In this document: in pieces, positions 1-7,098 of the stretch | Layout of the letters: the number at the start of each line of letters is the position of its first letter | Numbering within the stretch: position 1 is the stretch's first letter | From: an uncultured Oscillospiraceae bacterium | Lineage (GTDB): Bacteria > Bacillota > Clostridia > Oscillospirales > Acutalibacteraceae | Assembly: GCA_900543215.1 (NCBI GenBank) | Contig: UQQR01000007.1 | Span: 1-64,000, forward strand | Direction: 5' to 3' | DNA: 64,000 nt | Translations under genes and position numbers: made by a program | Notes under the pieces: generated by a model | What the model was told of the DNA's origin: nothing | Seen by the model: only the letters and a program-made list of their open reading frames with translations | Databases searched by the model: none

Positions 1-293
1 AGAGATTGACTCTTACGGTAAAGGTTGGTATGCAGAGGGTTTATGACATAGGTGGTCAGACCGTTGTCAAGAAGAAACCCGAGAAGGTTGTAACTATAAT
101 GTCCGGTTGCCTCAAGCCCTACCTTTATTTTTGAGTCGCCGATACCTGTACAGGTATTGATTGTTTGAAGAAGATGTTCAAAACCTTCTTTACTGTTAGG
201 AACAGTAAAAACATCTGCGAGGACTTCGCCTTCTGAACTCATAATAAAACAGTCGTGCTTGTCCTTTGCAACATCAATTCCAACGCAAATCAT
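1..293 (-). CDS. IS110 family transposase (N-terminal part, runs off the window)
   Basis: The first 97 codons of a DEDD transposase, which moves its element through a circular intermediate with RNA-guided target choice. The protein begins MICVGIDVAKDKHDCFI, the RuvC-like first strand with its acidic residue, and has GLEATGHY about residue 66, the conserved glutamate motif, followed by YVINPLHT. These are the N-terminal DEDD hallmarks of IS110 transposases. The start is the ATG read at 293-291, preceded by a GGAGG on the minus strand (about 299-303). The catalytic C-terminal domain lies outside the window, so whether the gene is intact is unknown. Confidence 0.9.
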   Translation of the reverse strand, partial: MICVGIDVAKDKHDCFIMSSEGEVLADVFTVPNSKEGFEHLLQTINTCTGIGDSKIKVGLEATGHYSYNLLGFLLDNGLTTYVINPLHTNLYRKSQS

Positions 294-299
294 TTAAGT

Positions 300-520
300 A
301 CCTCCGATAGATTTATTTTGATGCTGTTATCCACAGGGCACTTTGCTTTTGTAACCTCGTTCCAAATAAACCGTCGGACGGTATCTAACTGATTAACAAT
401 ACTGCAAAGGTCTGTGGTTGGAACCTTTCAGAAACCGTCTGTCCGGTAGGAGAAATCCACCAATCCACAGCACCATTTACAGTGTAGCATATGTCCTTGG
501 AGAGGGACACTAAAAACTAC
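300..520 (-). ncRNA. candidate IS110 bridge RNA region (non-coding end of the element)
   Basis: Known bridge RNAs of IS110-group elements are transcribed from the end upstream of the transposase and fold into a 5' hairpin followed by target- and donor-binding loops. Read on the minus strand, this stretch shows a 6-bp 5' hairpin (arms 505-510 and 491-496), a 10-bp stem with one bulged base (arms 460-470 and 412-421) enclosing a loop of about 38 bases, and a tight hairpin at 370-382. No open reading frame fits. The fold was drawn by hand and guide segments were not assigned, because the insertion target and the other element end are not visible. Confidence 0.5.
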
Positions 521-545
521 TACTTTATTATACGAGGAATTTTAA

Positions 546-1337
546 ATGTCAAGAATATGTCCGCTCTTCAGCGGCTCTTCGGGAAACAGTACCTACATAG
601 CGTCCGAAAGCGGCTCGCTTCTTATTGATGTCGGAGTTTCCTTCCGCGCAGTGACGGCGGCTCTTAATGCCGTCGGCGGCAGTCCCGAAGAAATTTCCGC
701 GGTTTTAATCACGCACGAACATACCGACCATATAAAAGGGCTTAAAACCCTCTTAAAGCATATTAAAGTACCGGTGCTTGCGTCGGAGACCACATTGAAT
801 ACGCTTGTTGACCTTGATATTATACCGCCCGAAACAAAAGTGCTATCACTTGATGAGGGCAACGAAGCAGAGCTTTGCGGTTTCGGAATAACCCGTTTCC
901 CCACCCTGCACGATTGCGCAGGCTCAAGCGGTTATTCGGTTCGCACGGCGGACAGCAGAAAAATATCCGTCTGCACCGATCTCGGCAGGGTTACCGATTC
1001 GGTAAGGTCAGCAATTTCGGGCAGTGATGTAATTTTAATAGAGTCAAACCATGATATTGATATGTTGAAAAAGGGACCGTATCCCCCTGCCCTTAAAATG
1101 CGTATTCTTTCGGACAACGGTCACATTTCGAACAATGCCTGTGCCGCCGAACTGCCGAACCTGCTGAAAAACGGAACAGAAAGATTCATTCTCGGGCATT
1201 TGAGCCGTAAAAATAACAGTCCGCTTCTTGCGTTCAACTGCGCACAGGCGGCTCTTGTGGATTGCGGAGCAAAGGACGGCGTTGATTACATTCTTTCGGT
1301 GGCCGCGCCCACGGGAAACGGAGTTACGGTAGTATGA
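546..1337 (+). CDS. walJ: MBL-fold metallohydrolase, WalJ/YycJ family
   Basis: A 263-residue metallo-beta-lactamase-fold hydrolase. The N-terminus carries the family's SGSSGNS segment and the zinc-binding HEHTDH motif lies near residue 57; further ligands include the D of CTDLG and the H of LGHLSRKNN. The length and the C-terminal LGHLSR are typical of WalJ/YycJ, which in other Bacillota sits beside the WalRK locus and has 5'-3' exonuclease activity. Here no walRK is present and the gene overlaps rlmH by 4 bases, suggesting translational coupling. Its ribosome binding site GAGGA (534-538) lies directly against the IS110 end, so any native promoter has probably been displaced by the insertion. 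Confidence 0.85.
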   Translation: MSRICPLFSGSSGNSTYIASESGSLLIDVGVSFRAVTAALNAVGGSPEEISAVLITHEHTDHIKGLKTLLKHIKVPVLASETTLNTLVDLDIIPPETKVLSLDEGNEAELCGFGITRFPTLHDCAGSSGYSVRTADSRKISVCTDLGRVTDSVRSAISGSDVILIESNHDIDMLKKGPYPPALKMRILSDNGHISNNACAAELPNLLKNGTERFILGHLSRKNNSPLLAFNCAQAALVDCGAKDGVDYILSVAAPTGNGVTVV

Positions 1338-1813
1338 TAAAAATAAACATTATAGCCGTTTCGGGACTTAAAGAAAAATATCTCCGTGATGCTGCCGCCG
1401 AGTATCAAAAAAGACTGAGCGGCTTTTGCAGTCTAACCGTCACCGAAATCGAACCCGTTAAACTTCCCGAAAAGCCCTCTGCCGCGGAAATAGACTCTGC
1501 GCTCGGCAAGGAAGCGGAAAGCATAATTAAAAAAATTCCGAAATCCGGCACTGTTATAACGCTGTGCATTGAGGGAAAGCAATACTCAAGCGAAGAATTT
1601 GCGGGTTTACTCGAAAAAGAAACAAATATCGGAAACAATATTACCTTTATTATCGGCAGCTCCTACGGACTTTCCGATAAAATCAAACAGCTTTCTACTG
1701 TAAAGCTTTCTTTTTCAAAAATGACCTTCCCGCATCAGCTTTTCAGAATACTGCTTTTAGAACAGATCTATCGCGCTTTCAGAATAAACGCGGGTGCCTC
1801 CTATCACAAATAA
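1334..1813 (+). CDS. rlmH: 23S rRNA (pseudouridine(1915)-N(3))-methyltransferase RlmH
   Basis: A 159-residue SPOUT-class methyltransferase that methylates pseudouridine 1915 in helix 69 of 23S rRNA. Family marks are visible: IGSSYGLS for the S-adenosylmethionine-binding knot and the highly conserved C-terminal segment FPHQLFRILLLEQIYRA ending in YHK. The length is normal for RlmH. It starts 4 bases before the walJ stop; walJ-rlmH neighbourhood is common in Firmicutes. No obvious terminator follows; the next promoter begins 18 bases after the stop. Confidence 0.95.
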   Translation: MIKINIIAVSGLKEKYLRDAAAEYQKRLSGFCSLTVTEIEPVKLPEKPSAAEIDSALGKEAESIIKKIPKSGTVITLCIEGKQYSSEEFAGLLEKETNIGNNITFIIGSSYGLSDKIKQLSTVKLSFSKMTFPHQLFRILLLEQIYRAFRINAGASYHK

Positions 1814-1831
1814 AAAAGCCTAAAAAAGTGC

Positions 1832-1860
1832 TTGACCTCAGGGGTAATGTGTGTTATAAT
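1832..1860 (+). promoter_or_regulatory. sigma-A promoter of the rpmG-secE-nusG operon
   Basis: TTGACC (1832-1837) and TATAAT (1855-1860) with a 17-base spacer, a near-consensus housekeeping promoter about 190 bases upstream of rpmG. Confidence 0.85.
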
Positions 1861-1865
1861 AGCAT

Positions 1866-2050
1866 TACCTCTGAAAGGTTCTTTTTTTTTGTAAGGAGCC
1901 GGTTGACGGTAAATATCCGTGCAATGCTTTCTGTCGCTCAGGCGTCAGGCGCGGCAGATTACCGAACCGAGGGAGGCGTTTACTTTTACGGCGGCTTTTT
2001 GCCTGCCGAGTAAAAGCAAAAAATATTTCCGTAAAGCGGGAGGTGCCGTT
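1866..2050 (+). promoter_or_regulatory. long structured 5' leader of rpmG
   Basis: About 185 transcribed bases separate the promoter from rpmG. They contain a small ACGG/CCGT hairpin (about 1904-1919) and a strong hairpin with arms CTTTTAC (1983-1989) and GTAAAAG (2010-2016) around a GC-rich inner stem. No T-run follows, so it is not a simple terminator. The rpmG ribosome binding site GGGAGG is at 2038-2043. Length and structure suggest autogenous control or attenuation, but I do not recognise a named motif. Confidence 0.4.
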
Positions 2051-2200
2051 ATGAGAGTTAAAATCACACTCGCTTGCACAGAATGCAAGCAACGCAACTA
2101 CAACACAATGAAAAACAAGAAAAACGATCCCGATAGGCTTGAAATGAACAAGTATTGTAGGTTCTGTAGAAAGCACACCCTACACAAAGAAACTAAGTAG
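2051..2200 (+). CDS. rpmG: 50S ribosomal protein L33
   Basis: A 49-residue basic protein beginning MRVKITLACTECKQRNY and ending KYCRFCRKHTLHKETK, a full-length L33 of the zinc-binding (C+) type: the CxxC pairs CTEC (residues 9-12) and CRFC near residue 38 would bind zinc. The start at 2051 is set by GGGAGG seven bases upstream; longer in-frame extension is not needed to complete the family. rpmG followed by secE and nusG is the usual order in Clostridia. Confidence 0.95.
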   Translation: MRVKITLACTECKQRNYNTMKNKKNDPDRLEMNKYCRFCRKHTLHKETK

Positions 2201-2212
2201 GGGGACGAACGG

Positions 2213-2902
2213 ATGAAAACTGTAAATAGAATCTGCCAGATTCTCGCAATCGTTTTAGGCATAGGTTCGGTTGTACTTTTCTTCCTGCGCTTTGCTACAA
2301 TCACAAGCTCCGGCAACGATGTATCGTTGGTCGGCGCTCAGCTTGGTTTCGGCAGTAAAATTACCGCGGCCGGCACAGAGTACCGTATGGCAAAATCATC
2401 AGATATTCTTTTCTGCTTCTTGCTTACAGTGCTTTCGGCGGTTTTCGGTACGCTTTCATTTAAGTCGAAAAAACTTCGTTATTTCGCACCGGCAGTCGGC
2501 ATAATAGACGCTGTCTATATGCTTGTAATAGCGTTAAGCAATCCGAATAAGTTTGTTGACGCCCGTCCCCTGCCTGATGTTACCGCAATTTCCTACACCC
2601 CATTTGTACTCGTTACGGCAATAGCGCTCTTTGCGTTCACCGCATCTGCGGTCGCTTATTTGCTTATTGACGATTACATCGAGGTCAAGGAATCAAACGG
2701 TTCGAAGCTCACGATAATGAAACGCATTGTCCGTTTCTTCCGCGATTACAAGAGCGAAGTTAAAAAAATCGTATGGCCCGGCTGGAAGGATGTTATTAAG
2801 AACACTGTAATCGTTCTTATTATGTGCGTCCTGGTGGGTGCATTCATATGGTTGGTAGATTTCGGTCTCGGACGCCTGCTCGAACTTGTTTTGGGCGTGT
2901 AA
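2213..2902 (+). CDS. secE: preprotein translocase subunit SecE with a large N-terminal membrane extension
   Basis: SecE clamps SecY in the Sec translocon. The last ~62 residues are a standard single-helix SecE: a basic amphipathic segment (RIVRFFRDYKSEVKKIVWPGW) followed by one transmembrane helix (KNTVIVLIMCVLVGAFIWLV). Ahead of it lie about 167 extra residues with roughly four hydrophobic segments (about 8-26, 65-82, 90-107, 130-150), giving 229 residues against the usual 60-80. An internal ATG exists at the SecE boundary (residue 168, about 2714) but lacks a well-placed ribosome binding site, so the fusion is probably made as one chain. Operon position between rpmG and nusG is normal. Confidence 0.85.
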   Translation: MKTVNRICQILAIVLGIGSVVLFFLRFATITSSGNDVSLVGAQLGFGSKITAAGTEYRMAKSSDILFCFLLTVLSAVFGTLSFKSKKLRYFAPAVGIIDAVYMLVIALSNPNKFVDARPLPDVTAISYTPFVLVTAIALFAFTASAVAYLLIDDYIEVKESNGSKLTIMKRIVRFFRDYKSEVKKIVWPGWKDVIKNTVIVLIMCVLVGAFIWLVDFGLGRLLELVLGV

Positions 2903-2917
2903 AGGCGGAGGTAAACA

Positions 2918-3445
2918 ATGGCTGAAACACAAGAAGCTAAGTGGTATGTAGTTCATACCTATTCGGGTTATGAAAACAAAGTGGCAAGCGATCTTGCGAC
3001 AATGGTCGAAAGCCGCGGTATGCAGGATTTAATACAAGATATTAAAATCCCTACCGAAATCGTAACCGAGATAAACGAAGATAAAAAGCGTGAGGTTGAA
3101 CGCAAAATCTTCCCGGGTTATGTCCTTATAAAGATGATTGTTACAGATGACAGCTGGTATGTTGTCAGAAACATAAGAGGATGTACGGGATTTGTGGGTC
3201 CGGCATCAAAACCGGTTCCTTTAACTGAAGAAGAGGTTGTGGCACTCGGCGTTGAAAAGCACAGCGTACAGGTAGGCTACTCCGAGGGAGACAATGTAAA
3301 GATTATAAGCGGTCCGCTAGAGGGTTACACCGGTGTAGTTAAGTCGGTGGATACCGCAAGCAACAGCGTTTGCGTCGTTCTCTCTATGTTCGGCAGAGAA
3401 ACTCCGGTTGAGTTTGAACTTGATCAGATCTCTGTTGATGATTAA
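2918..3445 (+). CDS. nusG: transcription termination/antitermination factor NusG
   Basis: A 175-residue NusG. The NGN domain carries WYVVHTYSGYE at residues 9-19 and the KIFPGYVLIKM segment; the C-terminal KOW domain has GDNVKIISGPLEGYTGVV. It binds RNA polymerase and modulates pausing and Rho or ribosome coupling. It follows secE by 15 bases with GGAGG just upstream, the standard secE-nusG pair. Length is normal. Confidence 0.97.
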   Translation: MAETQEAKWYVVHTYSGYENKVASDLATMVESRGMQDLIQDIKIPTEIVTEINEDKKREVERKIFPGYVLIKMIVTDDSWYVVRNIRGCTGFVGPASKPVPLTEEEVVALGVEKHSVQVGYSEGDNVKIISGPLEGYTGVVKSVDTASNSVCVVLSMFGRETPVEFELDQISVDD

Positions 3446-3595
3446 TTTTGTTAATACGCAGAAATGCATATTATCGTCCGTAAATCGGACGGGTTACCCC
3501 GGCACGGGAATGTGCCACGGTGGGAGGGACGGAATATGACCGTTCCGCCAAGTACCGAAAGGTACGGTTACCACGAATAATGGAGGTGCAAATAA
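3446..3595 (+). promoter_or_regulatory. structured leader of rplK-rplA, candidate L1 autoregulatory site
   Basis: 150 bases between nusG and rplK contain four consecutive hairpins: GTCCG/CGGAC (about 3476-3490), GGCAC/GTGCC (3501-3515), GGGACGG/CCGTTCC (about 3527-3546), and GTACC-GAAA-GGTAC with a GNRA loop (3552-3565). The GGTGGGAG...ATGACC segment around the third stem resembles the asymmetric internal loop by which L1 recognises its own mRNA in other bacteria. The resemblance is by eye only. No clear separate promoter is visible. Confidence 0.45.
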
Positions 3596-4021
3596 ATGGC
3601 TCAGAAAATTACAGGTTACATTAAATTGCAGATCCCGGCAGGAAAAGCTACCCCTGCTCCGCCGGTAGGACCTGCTCTCGGTCAGCACGGCGTCAATATT
3701 ATGGCGTTCACCAAGGAGTTTAATGAAAGAACAAAGAACGATGTCGGTCTTATAATTCCGGTTATCATCACTGTTTACGCAGACCGTTCTTTCAGCTTCA
3801 TTACAAAGACTCCGCCTGCTGCTGTTCTTATCAAAAAGGCTTGCGGCATTGAGAGTGCTTCCGGCACACCTAACAAAACAAAGGTTGCCAAGATTACCAG
3901 AGAGCAAGTGAAGAAGATCGCAGAAACAAAGATGCCCGACCTTAATGCGGCAAGCATTGAAACGGCTATGAGTATGATAGCCGGTACAGCTCGCAGCATG
4001 GGCGTAGAAGTAGTCGATTAA
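3596..4021 (+). CDS. rplK: 50S ribosomal protein L11
   Basis: A 141-residue L11, part of the GTPase-associated centre. It has the proline-rich N-terminal segment TPAPPVGPALGQHGVNI and the C-terminal rRNA-binding domain with IAGTARSMGV near the end. Start ATG at 3596 follows GGAGG at 3582-3586. Order nusG-rplK-rplA is conserved in bacteria. Length is normal. Confidence 0.97.
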   Translation: MAQKITGYIKLQIPAGKATPAPPVGPALGQHGVNIMAFTKEFNERTKNDVGLIIPVIITVYADRSFSFITKTPPAAVLIKKACGIESASGTPNKTKVAKITREQVKKIAETKMPDLNAASIETAMSMIAGTARSMGVEVVD

Positions 4022-4074
4022 TTCTCTCTCGTGGGAGGAAAATTCCGATTTAACCACTTATTGGGAGGTAAACA

Positions 4075-4770
4075 ATGAAACACGGAAAAAAGTATGTTGA
4101 AGGCTCAAAGCTCATCGAAAACGGAAAATTTTACGATACCGATGAAGCTGTTGAGATTGCCGTAAAAACCGGCACAGCAAAATTTGATGAAACAGTAGAA
4201 ATACATGTTCGCTTGGGCGTTGACTCACGCCATGCCGATCAGCAGGTACGCGGTGCCGTAGTTCTTCCGAACGGAACCGGTAAAACAGTAAGAACGCTTG
4301 TTTTCGCAAAGGCTGACAAGGCTGATGCAGCTAAGGCGGCAGGAGCCGATTATGTCGGTGCTGAAGAGCTTGTTGCAAAGATTCAGAACGAAAACTGGCT
4401 TGACTTTGATGTTGTTATCGCAACACCCGATATGATGGGCGTTGTAGGCCGTCTCGGTAAGGTTTTGGGACCTCGCGGTCTTATGCCTACACCGAAAGCA
4501 GGAACCGTTACTCCGGATGTTGCTAAGGCAGTAACCGAAGCTAAAGCGGGTAAGATTGAATATCGTCTTGACAAAACCAACATCATCCACTGCCCCATCG
4601 GCAAGGTTTCTTTCGGTGCTGAGAAGCTCCAGGAAAACCTTGACGCTCTTATGGGTGCTATTGTTAAAGCTAAACCGGCTTCAACAAAAGGTCAGTACAT
4701 CAAGTCTTGCGTTATTGCAACAACGATGGGCCCCGGGATCAAGCTCAATGTAGCTAAGTTCGGTGCTTAA
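4075..4770 (+). CDS. rplA: 50S ribosomal protein L1
   Basis: A 231-residue L1, which binds the L1 stalk of 23S rRNA and usually represses its own operon. Recognisable segments are VRLGVDSRHADQQVRG, LGPRGLMPTPKAGTV and IGKVSFGAEKLQENL. A GGGAGG precedes the ATG at 4075. rplJ-rplL normally follow, but here a strong terminator comes 10 bases after the stop and then a tRNA gene, so the L10/L12 pair must lie elsewhere. Confidence 0.97.
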   Translation: MKHGKKYVEGSKLIENGKFYDTDEAVEIAVKTGTAKFDETVEIHVRLGVDSRHADQQVRGAVVLPNGTGKTVRTLVFAKADKADAAKAAGADYVGAEELVAKIQNENWLDFDVVIATPDMMGVVGRLGKVLGPRGLMPTPKAGTVTPDVAKAVTEAKAGKIEYRLDKTNIIHCPIGKVSFGAEKLQENLDALMGAIVKAKPASTKGQYIKSCVIATTMGPGIKLNVAKFGA

Positions 4771-4780
4771 CTGAGTTTTT

Positions 4781-4824
4781 ACAGTGTCCGGTAAATTGAT
4801 TTTCCGGACACTGTGCTTTTCTTC
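4781..4824 (+). terminator. intrinsic terminator after rplA
   Basis: An 11-bp perfect stem (ACAGTGTCCGG 4781-4791 with CCGGACACTGT 4804-4814) followed by GCTTTTCTTCTT. Confidence 0.9.
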
Positions 4825-4852
4825 TTGATTTAAAGTTTTTTTAAAAAAAGTA

Positions 4853-4881
4853 TTGCATTTTCACGGCGTTTAGTGTATAAT
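4853..4881 (+). promoter_or_regulatory. sigma-A promoter of tRNA-fMet
   Basis: TTGCAT (4853-4858) and TATAAT (4876-4881), 17-base spacer, 28 bases upstream of the tRNA. Confidence 0.85.
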
Positions 4882-4909
4882 AGCATTGTAGCAAGTGAGA
4901 CAAAAATAT

Positions 4910-4985
<76 letters not shown>

Positions 4986-5018
4986 TATTGTAGGTGCAAA
5001 AAAGATACCTACCGCAGA

Positions 5019-5052
5019 AACCCACTAACCATCACGGTTTGGTGGGTTTTTT
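5019..5052 (+). terminator. intrinsic terminator after tRNA-fMet
   Basis: AACCCAC (5019-5025) pairs with GTGGGTT (5042-5048), with an inner AACC/GGTT stem, followed by a run of T. Confidence 0.85.
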
Positions 5053-5148
5053 CGTGTCTAAAAATCACTTGGGATAAAAAGATACCTCCACCCCAAAAAC
5101 AGCGTTAGGAGGGATTTGAACCGAACCACACAATTTAATACACAATTT

Positions 5149-5196
5149 AAGGGCAGATTTTACGAGATAATCCTCGTAGAGTCTGCCCTTTTTTTG
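5149..5196 (+). terminator. strong hairpin terminator at the left side of the island
   Basis: AAGGGCAGA (5149-5157) pairs with TCTGCCCTT (5182-5190), continued by a TACGAG/CTCGTA inner stem, and is followed by eight T. No gene lies just upstream, so it probably insulates the island from the tRNA transcript or is left from a lost gene. The remaining sequence between 4986 and 5278 holds no convincing gene. Confidence 0.85.
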
Positions 5197-5278
5197 TTGC
5201 AAAAAAATCAAAATACGAAGGGATGAAATCAATGGGCAACTACAAAATTTTAGTATACAGATTGGAGGAATGTAATAT

Positions 5279-5617
5279 ATGGCCTTGCTTTTTTCTGCGG
5301 TCACCGTAACCGCAGGCGATGAAGAAATTGAATTTACGGTCGGAGGAATACCGAGGGAATGCGATGACCTTGTGGGCTGGACAGCGTTTGATAATTTTAT
5401 AGAAAATATCGATACCGAAACCGAAGTCAGCGTACACGCCGAAGCCTATTTGTACGGCGACGAGGAAATCGTAACGGCGACACCCGAAGAAGTCGCCTAT
5501 CTGATGATGCGCATGGAAAGGGATGAAAACTTCCTTGCCGACCACTGTGACAATATCGAGGATGTCGACTTCTCCTTTTTACAATCGCCGGACGAATATT
5601 ACGAAATGAAATTATAA
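5279..5617 (+). CDS. small acidic island protein of unknown function
   Basis: A 112-residue acidic protein (start MALLFSAVTVTAGDEEIEF) with no recognised catalytic motif, no signal peptide and no membrane helix beyond a mildly hydrophobic N-terminus. The start at 5279 is supported by GGAGG at 5263-5267. It lies 22 bases before a DUF4314 gene and upstream of a C5 methyltransferase, an arrangement I recall from accessory regions of Clostridial conjugative elements. Function not recognised. Confidence 0.7.
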   Translation: MALLFSAVTVTAGDEEIEFTVGGIPRECDDLVGWTAFDNFIENIDTETEVSVHAEAYLYGDEEIVTATPEEVAYLMMRMERDENFLADHCDNIEDVDFSFLQSPDEYYEMKL

Positions 5618-5639
5618 CGAAAATACAGAGGTAAACAGT

Positions 5640-5936
5640 ATGAATGAATATGACCGCCTGTACAGACAGGCACAGAGGTACAGAGAAATGTATCCCGAAG
5701 GCACAAGAATTTTGCTGCTACACATGGGCGATGATCCCCGCCCCGTTGAGGACAATATGCGCGGCACGGTAAAGTATGTGGACGATATGTGCGCCCTTCA
5801 CTGTGCTTTCGACAACGGCAGACAACTCGGTATCATCCCCGGCGAAGACTCCTTCCGCAAGCTCACCGAAGAAGAGCTTGCCGAGGAGCAAAACGAAGAT
5901 ATGGACGAGGATAACGGCCCCGTTATGGGAATGTGA
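5640..5936 (+). CDS. DUF4314 domain protein
   Basis: A 98-residue protein. Residues ~20-75 match the DUF4314 pattern as I remember it: PEGTRILLLHMGDDPRPVED, then GTVKYVDD and ALHCAFDNGRQLGIIPGEDSF, a small SH3-like beta fold. The C-terminal tail is very acidic. DUF4314 proteins are typical small accessory proteins of integrative conjugative elements in Firmicutes; their job is unknown. It sits in a tight plus-strand run between the 112-residue unknown protein and the methyltransferase. Confidence 0.75.
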   Translation: MNEYDRLYRQAQRYREMYPEGTRILLLHMGDDPRPVEDNMRGTVKYVDDMCALHCAFDNGRQLGIIPGEDSFRKLTEEELAEEQNEDMDEDNGPVMGM

Positions 5937-5975
5937 GGTGAAACAAAAAATAAACAGGCAACGGTCGGATAAAAT

Positions 5976-7091
5976 ATGCCGATCAGAGTTTTGGATATGT
6001 TTTGCGGAATGAGTGCATTCCGCACCGCCGCCGAGCAGATCGGCGGCTTTTCATTTATAGGTTACTGCGACAACGATCCCACCGCCGTCGCAGCTTACCG
6101 AACCTTATACCAAATGAAAGGAGAATATTTTTGTAATGACGCAAGAGCAGTCAACACCGATGAAATCCCTGATTTCGACCTTCTTGTCGGAGGTTTCCCG
6201 TGCGTCGCCTTCAGCGCTGCCGGAGCAAGAAGGGCTTTCGACGATCCACGCGGAACTCTCTTCTTTGAGCTTTCCCGAATACTTGCAGCGAAACACCCTG
6301 CATATTTCGTGTTTGAGAATGTACCCCCGATCCGTACGATTTGCGAAGGCCGGGTTTTTACCGCGATCCTCAGTGAGTTATCTCGATTGGGGTATCTGTG
6401 CGAATGGCAATGTATTGACGGCGCGGCTTACCTTCCCCAAAGCCGAAAGCGCGTGTTCCTTGTCGGATATCTTGATCCACGATGTGCCGGAGAAATACTA
6501 CCTATCGAGAGAAAAGGCGGAAAAGCTCTTTCCGAACTCACAGATCATCAGCCTCAGGGAAAGCGAGTCTACGACGCAGGCGGAGCAGCCATAACACAGA
6601 CGGCCTCCTGCGGCGGCTTCGGCGGAAAGACTGGGCTGTATCTGGTGGATTACAATGAAAATTCTAAATTTACCGATACGGCGCGGTGTATTACCGCCCG
6701 ACAGGATTCGGGAATGAGCCACCACAAGGGCGAACATTCCGCCGTGTTCTTTGAGTACGACGGCGTATATCCGGTCATCAACCCCGACCGGGAAACCATC
6801 CGGCAGAACGGCCCGCGCTTTCGTCCCAACGGCGCTCCGTCATATTGCCTTACCGTGGTAGACCGCCACGGCATTCTTCACAACGGCTGGATTCGGAAGT
6901 TACACCCGCAGGAGTGCTTCCGGCTTATGGGATTTTCGGACGAGCAGTTTTTTAAGCTAAAGAACGAACTCGGCCTGTCCGACAGCAAGCTGTATAAGTT
7001 GGCAGGCAACGGCATCATGGTGCCGGTGCTGGTGGATATCCTCTCCCGTCTCAAGGCAGTAAATGAAAAATATCAGATCATCAAGGAGTGA
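5976..7091 (+). CDS. DNA (cytosine-5-)-methyltransferase
   Basis: A 371-residue C5-cytosine DNA methyltransferase. Motif I is VLDMFCGMSAF (residues 5-15), motif IV GGFPCVAFSAAG with the catalytic Cys76, motif VI FENVP (113-117), motif VIII QSRKRV (155-160) and motif X LAGNGIMVPVL near the C-terminus; the variable target-recognition region lies between about 190 and 300. No cognate restriction endonuclease is nearby, so it is probably an orphan enzyme that protects the element from host restriction, as is common on conjugative elements. It ends 7 bases before the next gene. Recognition sequence cannot be inferred. Confidence 0.92.
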   Translation: MPIRVLDMFCGMSAFRTAAEQIGGFSFIGYCDNDPTAVAAYRTLYQMKGEYFCNDARAVNTDEIPDFDLLVGGFPCVAFSAAGARRAFDDPRGTLFFELSRILAAKHPAYFVFENVPPIRTICEGRVFTAILSELSRLGYLCEWQCIDGAAYLPQSRKRVFLVGYLDPRCAGEILPIERKGGKALSELTDHQPQGKRVYDAGGAAITQTASCGGFGGKTGLYLVDYNENSKFTDTARCITARQDSGMSHHKGEHSAVFFEYDGVYPVINPDRETIRQNGPRFRPNGAPSYCLTVVDRHGILHNGWIRKLHPQECFRLMGFSDEQFFKLKNELGLSDSKLYKLAGNGIMVPVLVDILSRLKAVNEKYQIIKE

Positions 7092-7098
7092 AAAAGCT

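Larger units (their letters stand above)
1..530 (-). mobile_element. IS110-family insertion sequence, 5' portion
   Basis: The window opens inside an insertion sequence read on the minus strand: a DEDD transposase 5' part (1-293) and, upstream of it, about 240 bases of structured non-coding DNA ending just before the chromosomal walJ gene at 546. IS110-group elements have no long terminal inverted repeats and carry a long non-coding end upstream of the transposase, as here. The exact end cannot be fixed; a minus-strand TATAAT at 527-532 would be the -10 half of the promoter that forms when the two ends join in a circle, so the boundary probably lies within about 530-540. Confidence 0.75.

Noticed and set aside
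2714..2902. SecE as a separate short gene from the internal ATG
   Set aside because: No well-placed ribosome binding site before the internal ATG and the upstream frame is open and continuous.
3494..4057. Long minus-strand frame opposite rplK
   Set aside because: Antisense shadow of a highly conserved ribosomal gene; no ribosome binding site and no family likeness.
5232..5309. 25-codon ORF overlapping the start of the 112-residue gene
   Set aside because: Weak ribosome binding site, and it overlaps a better-supported gene; no coding signal visible.
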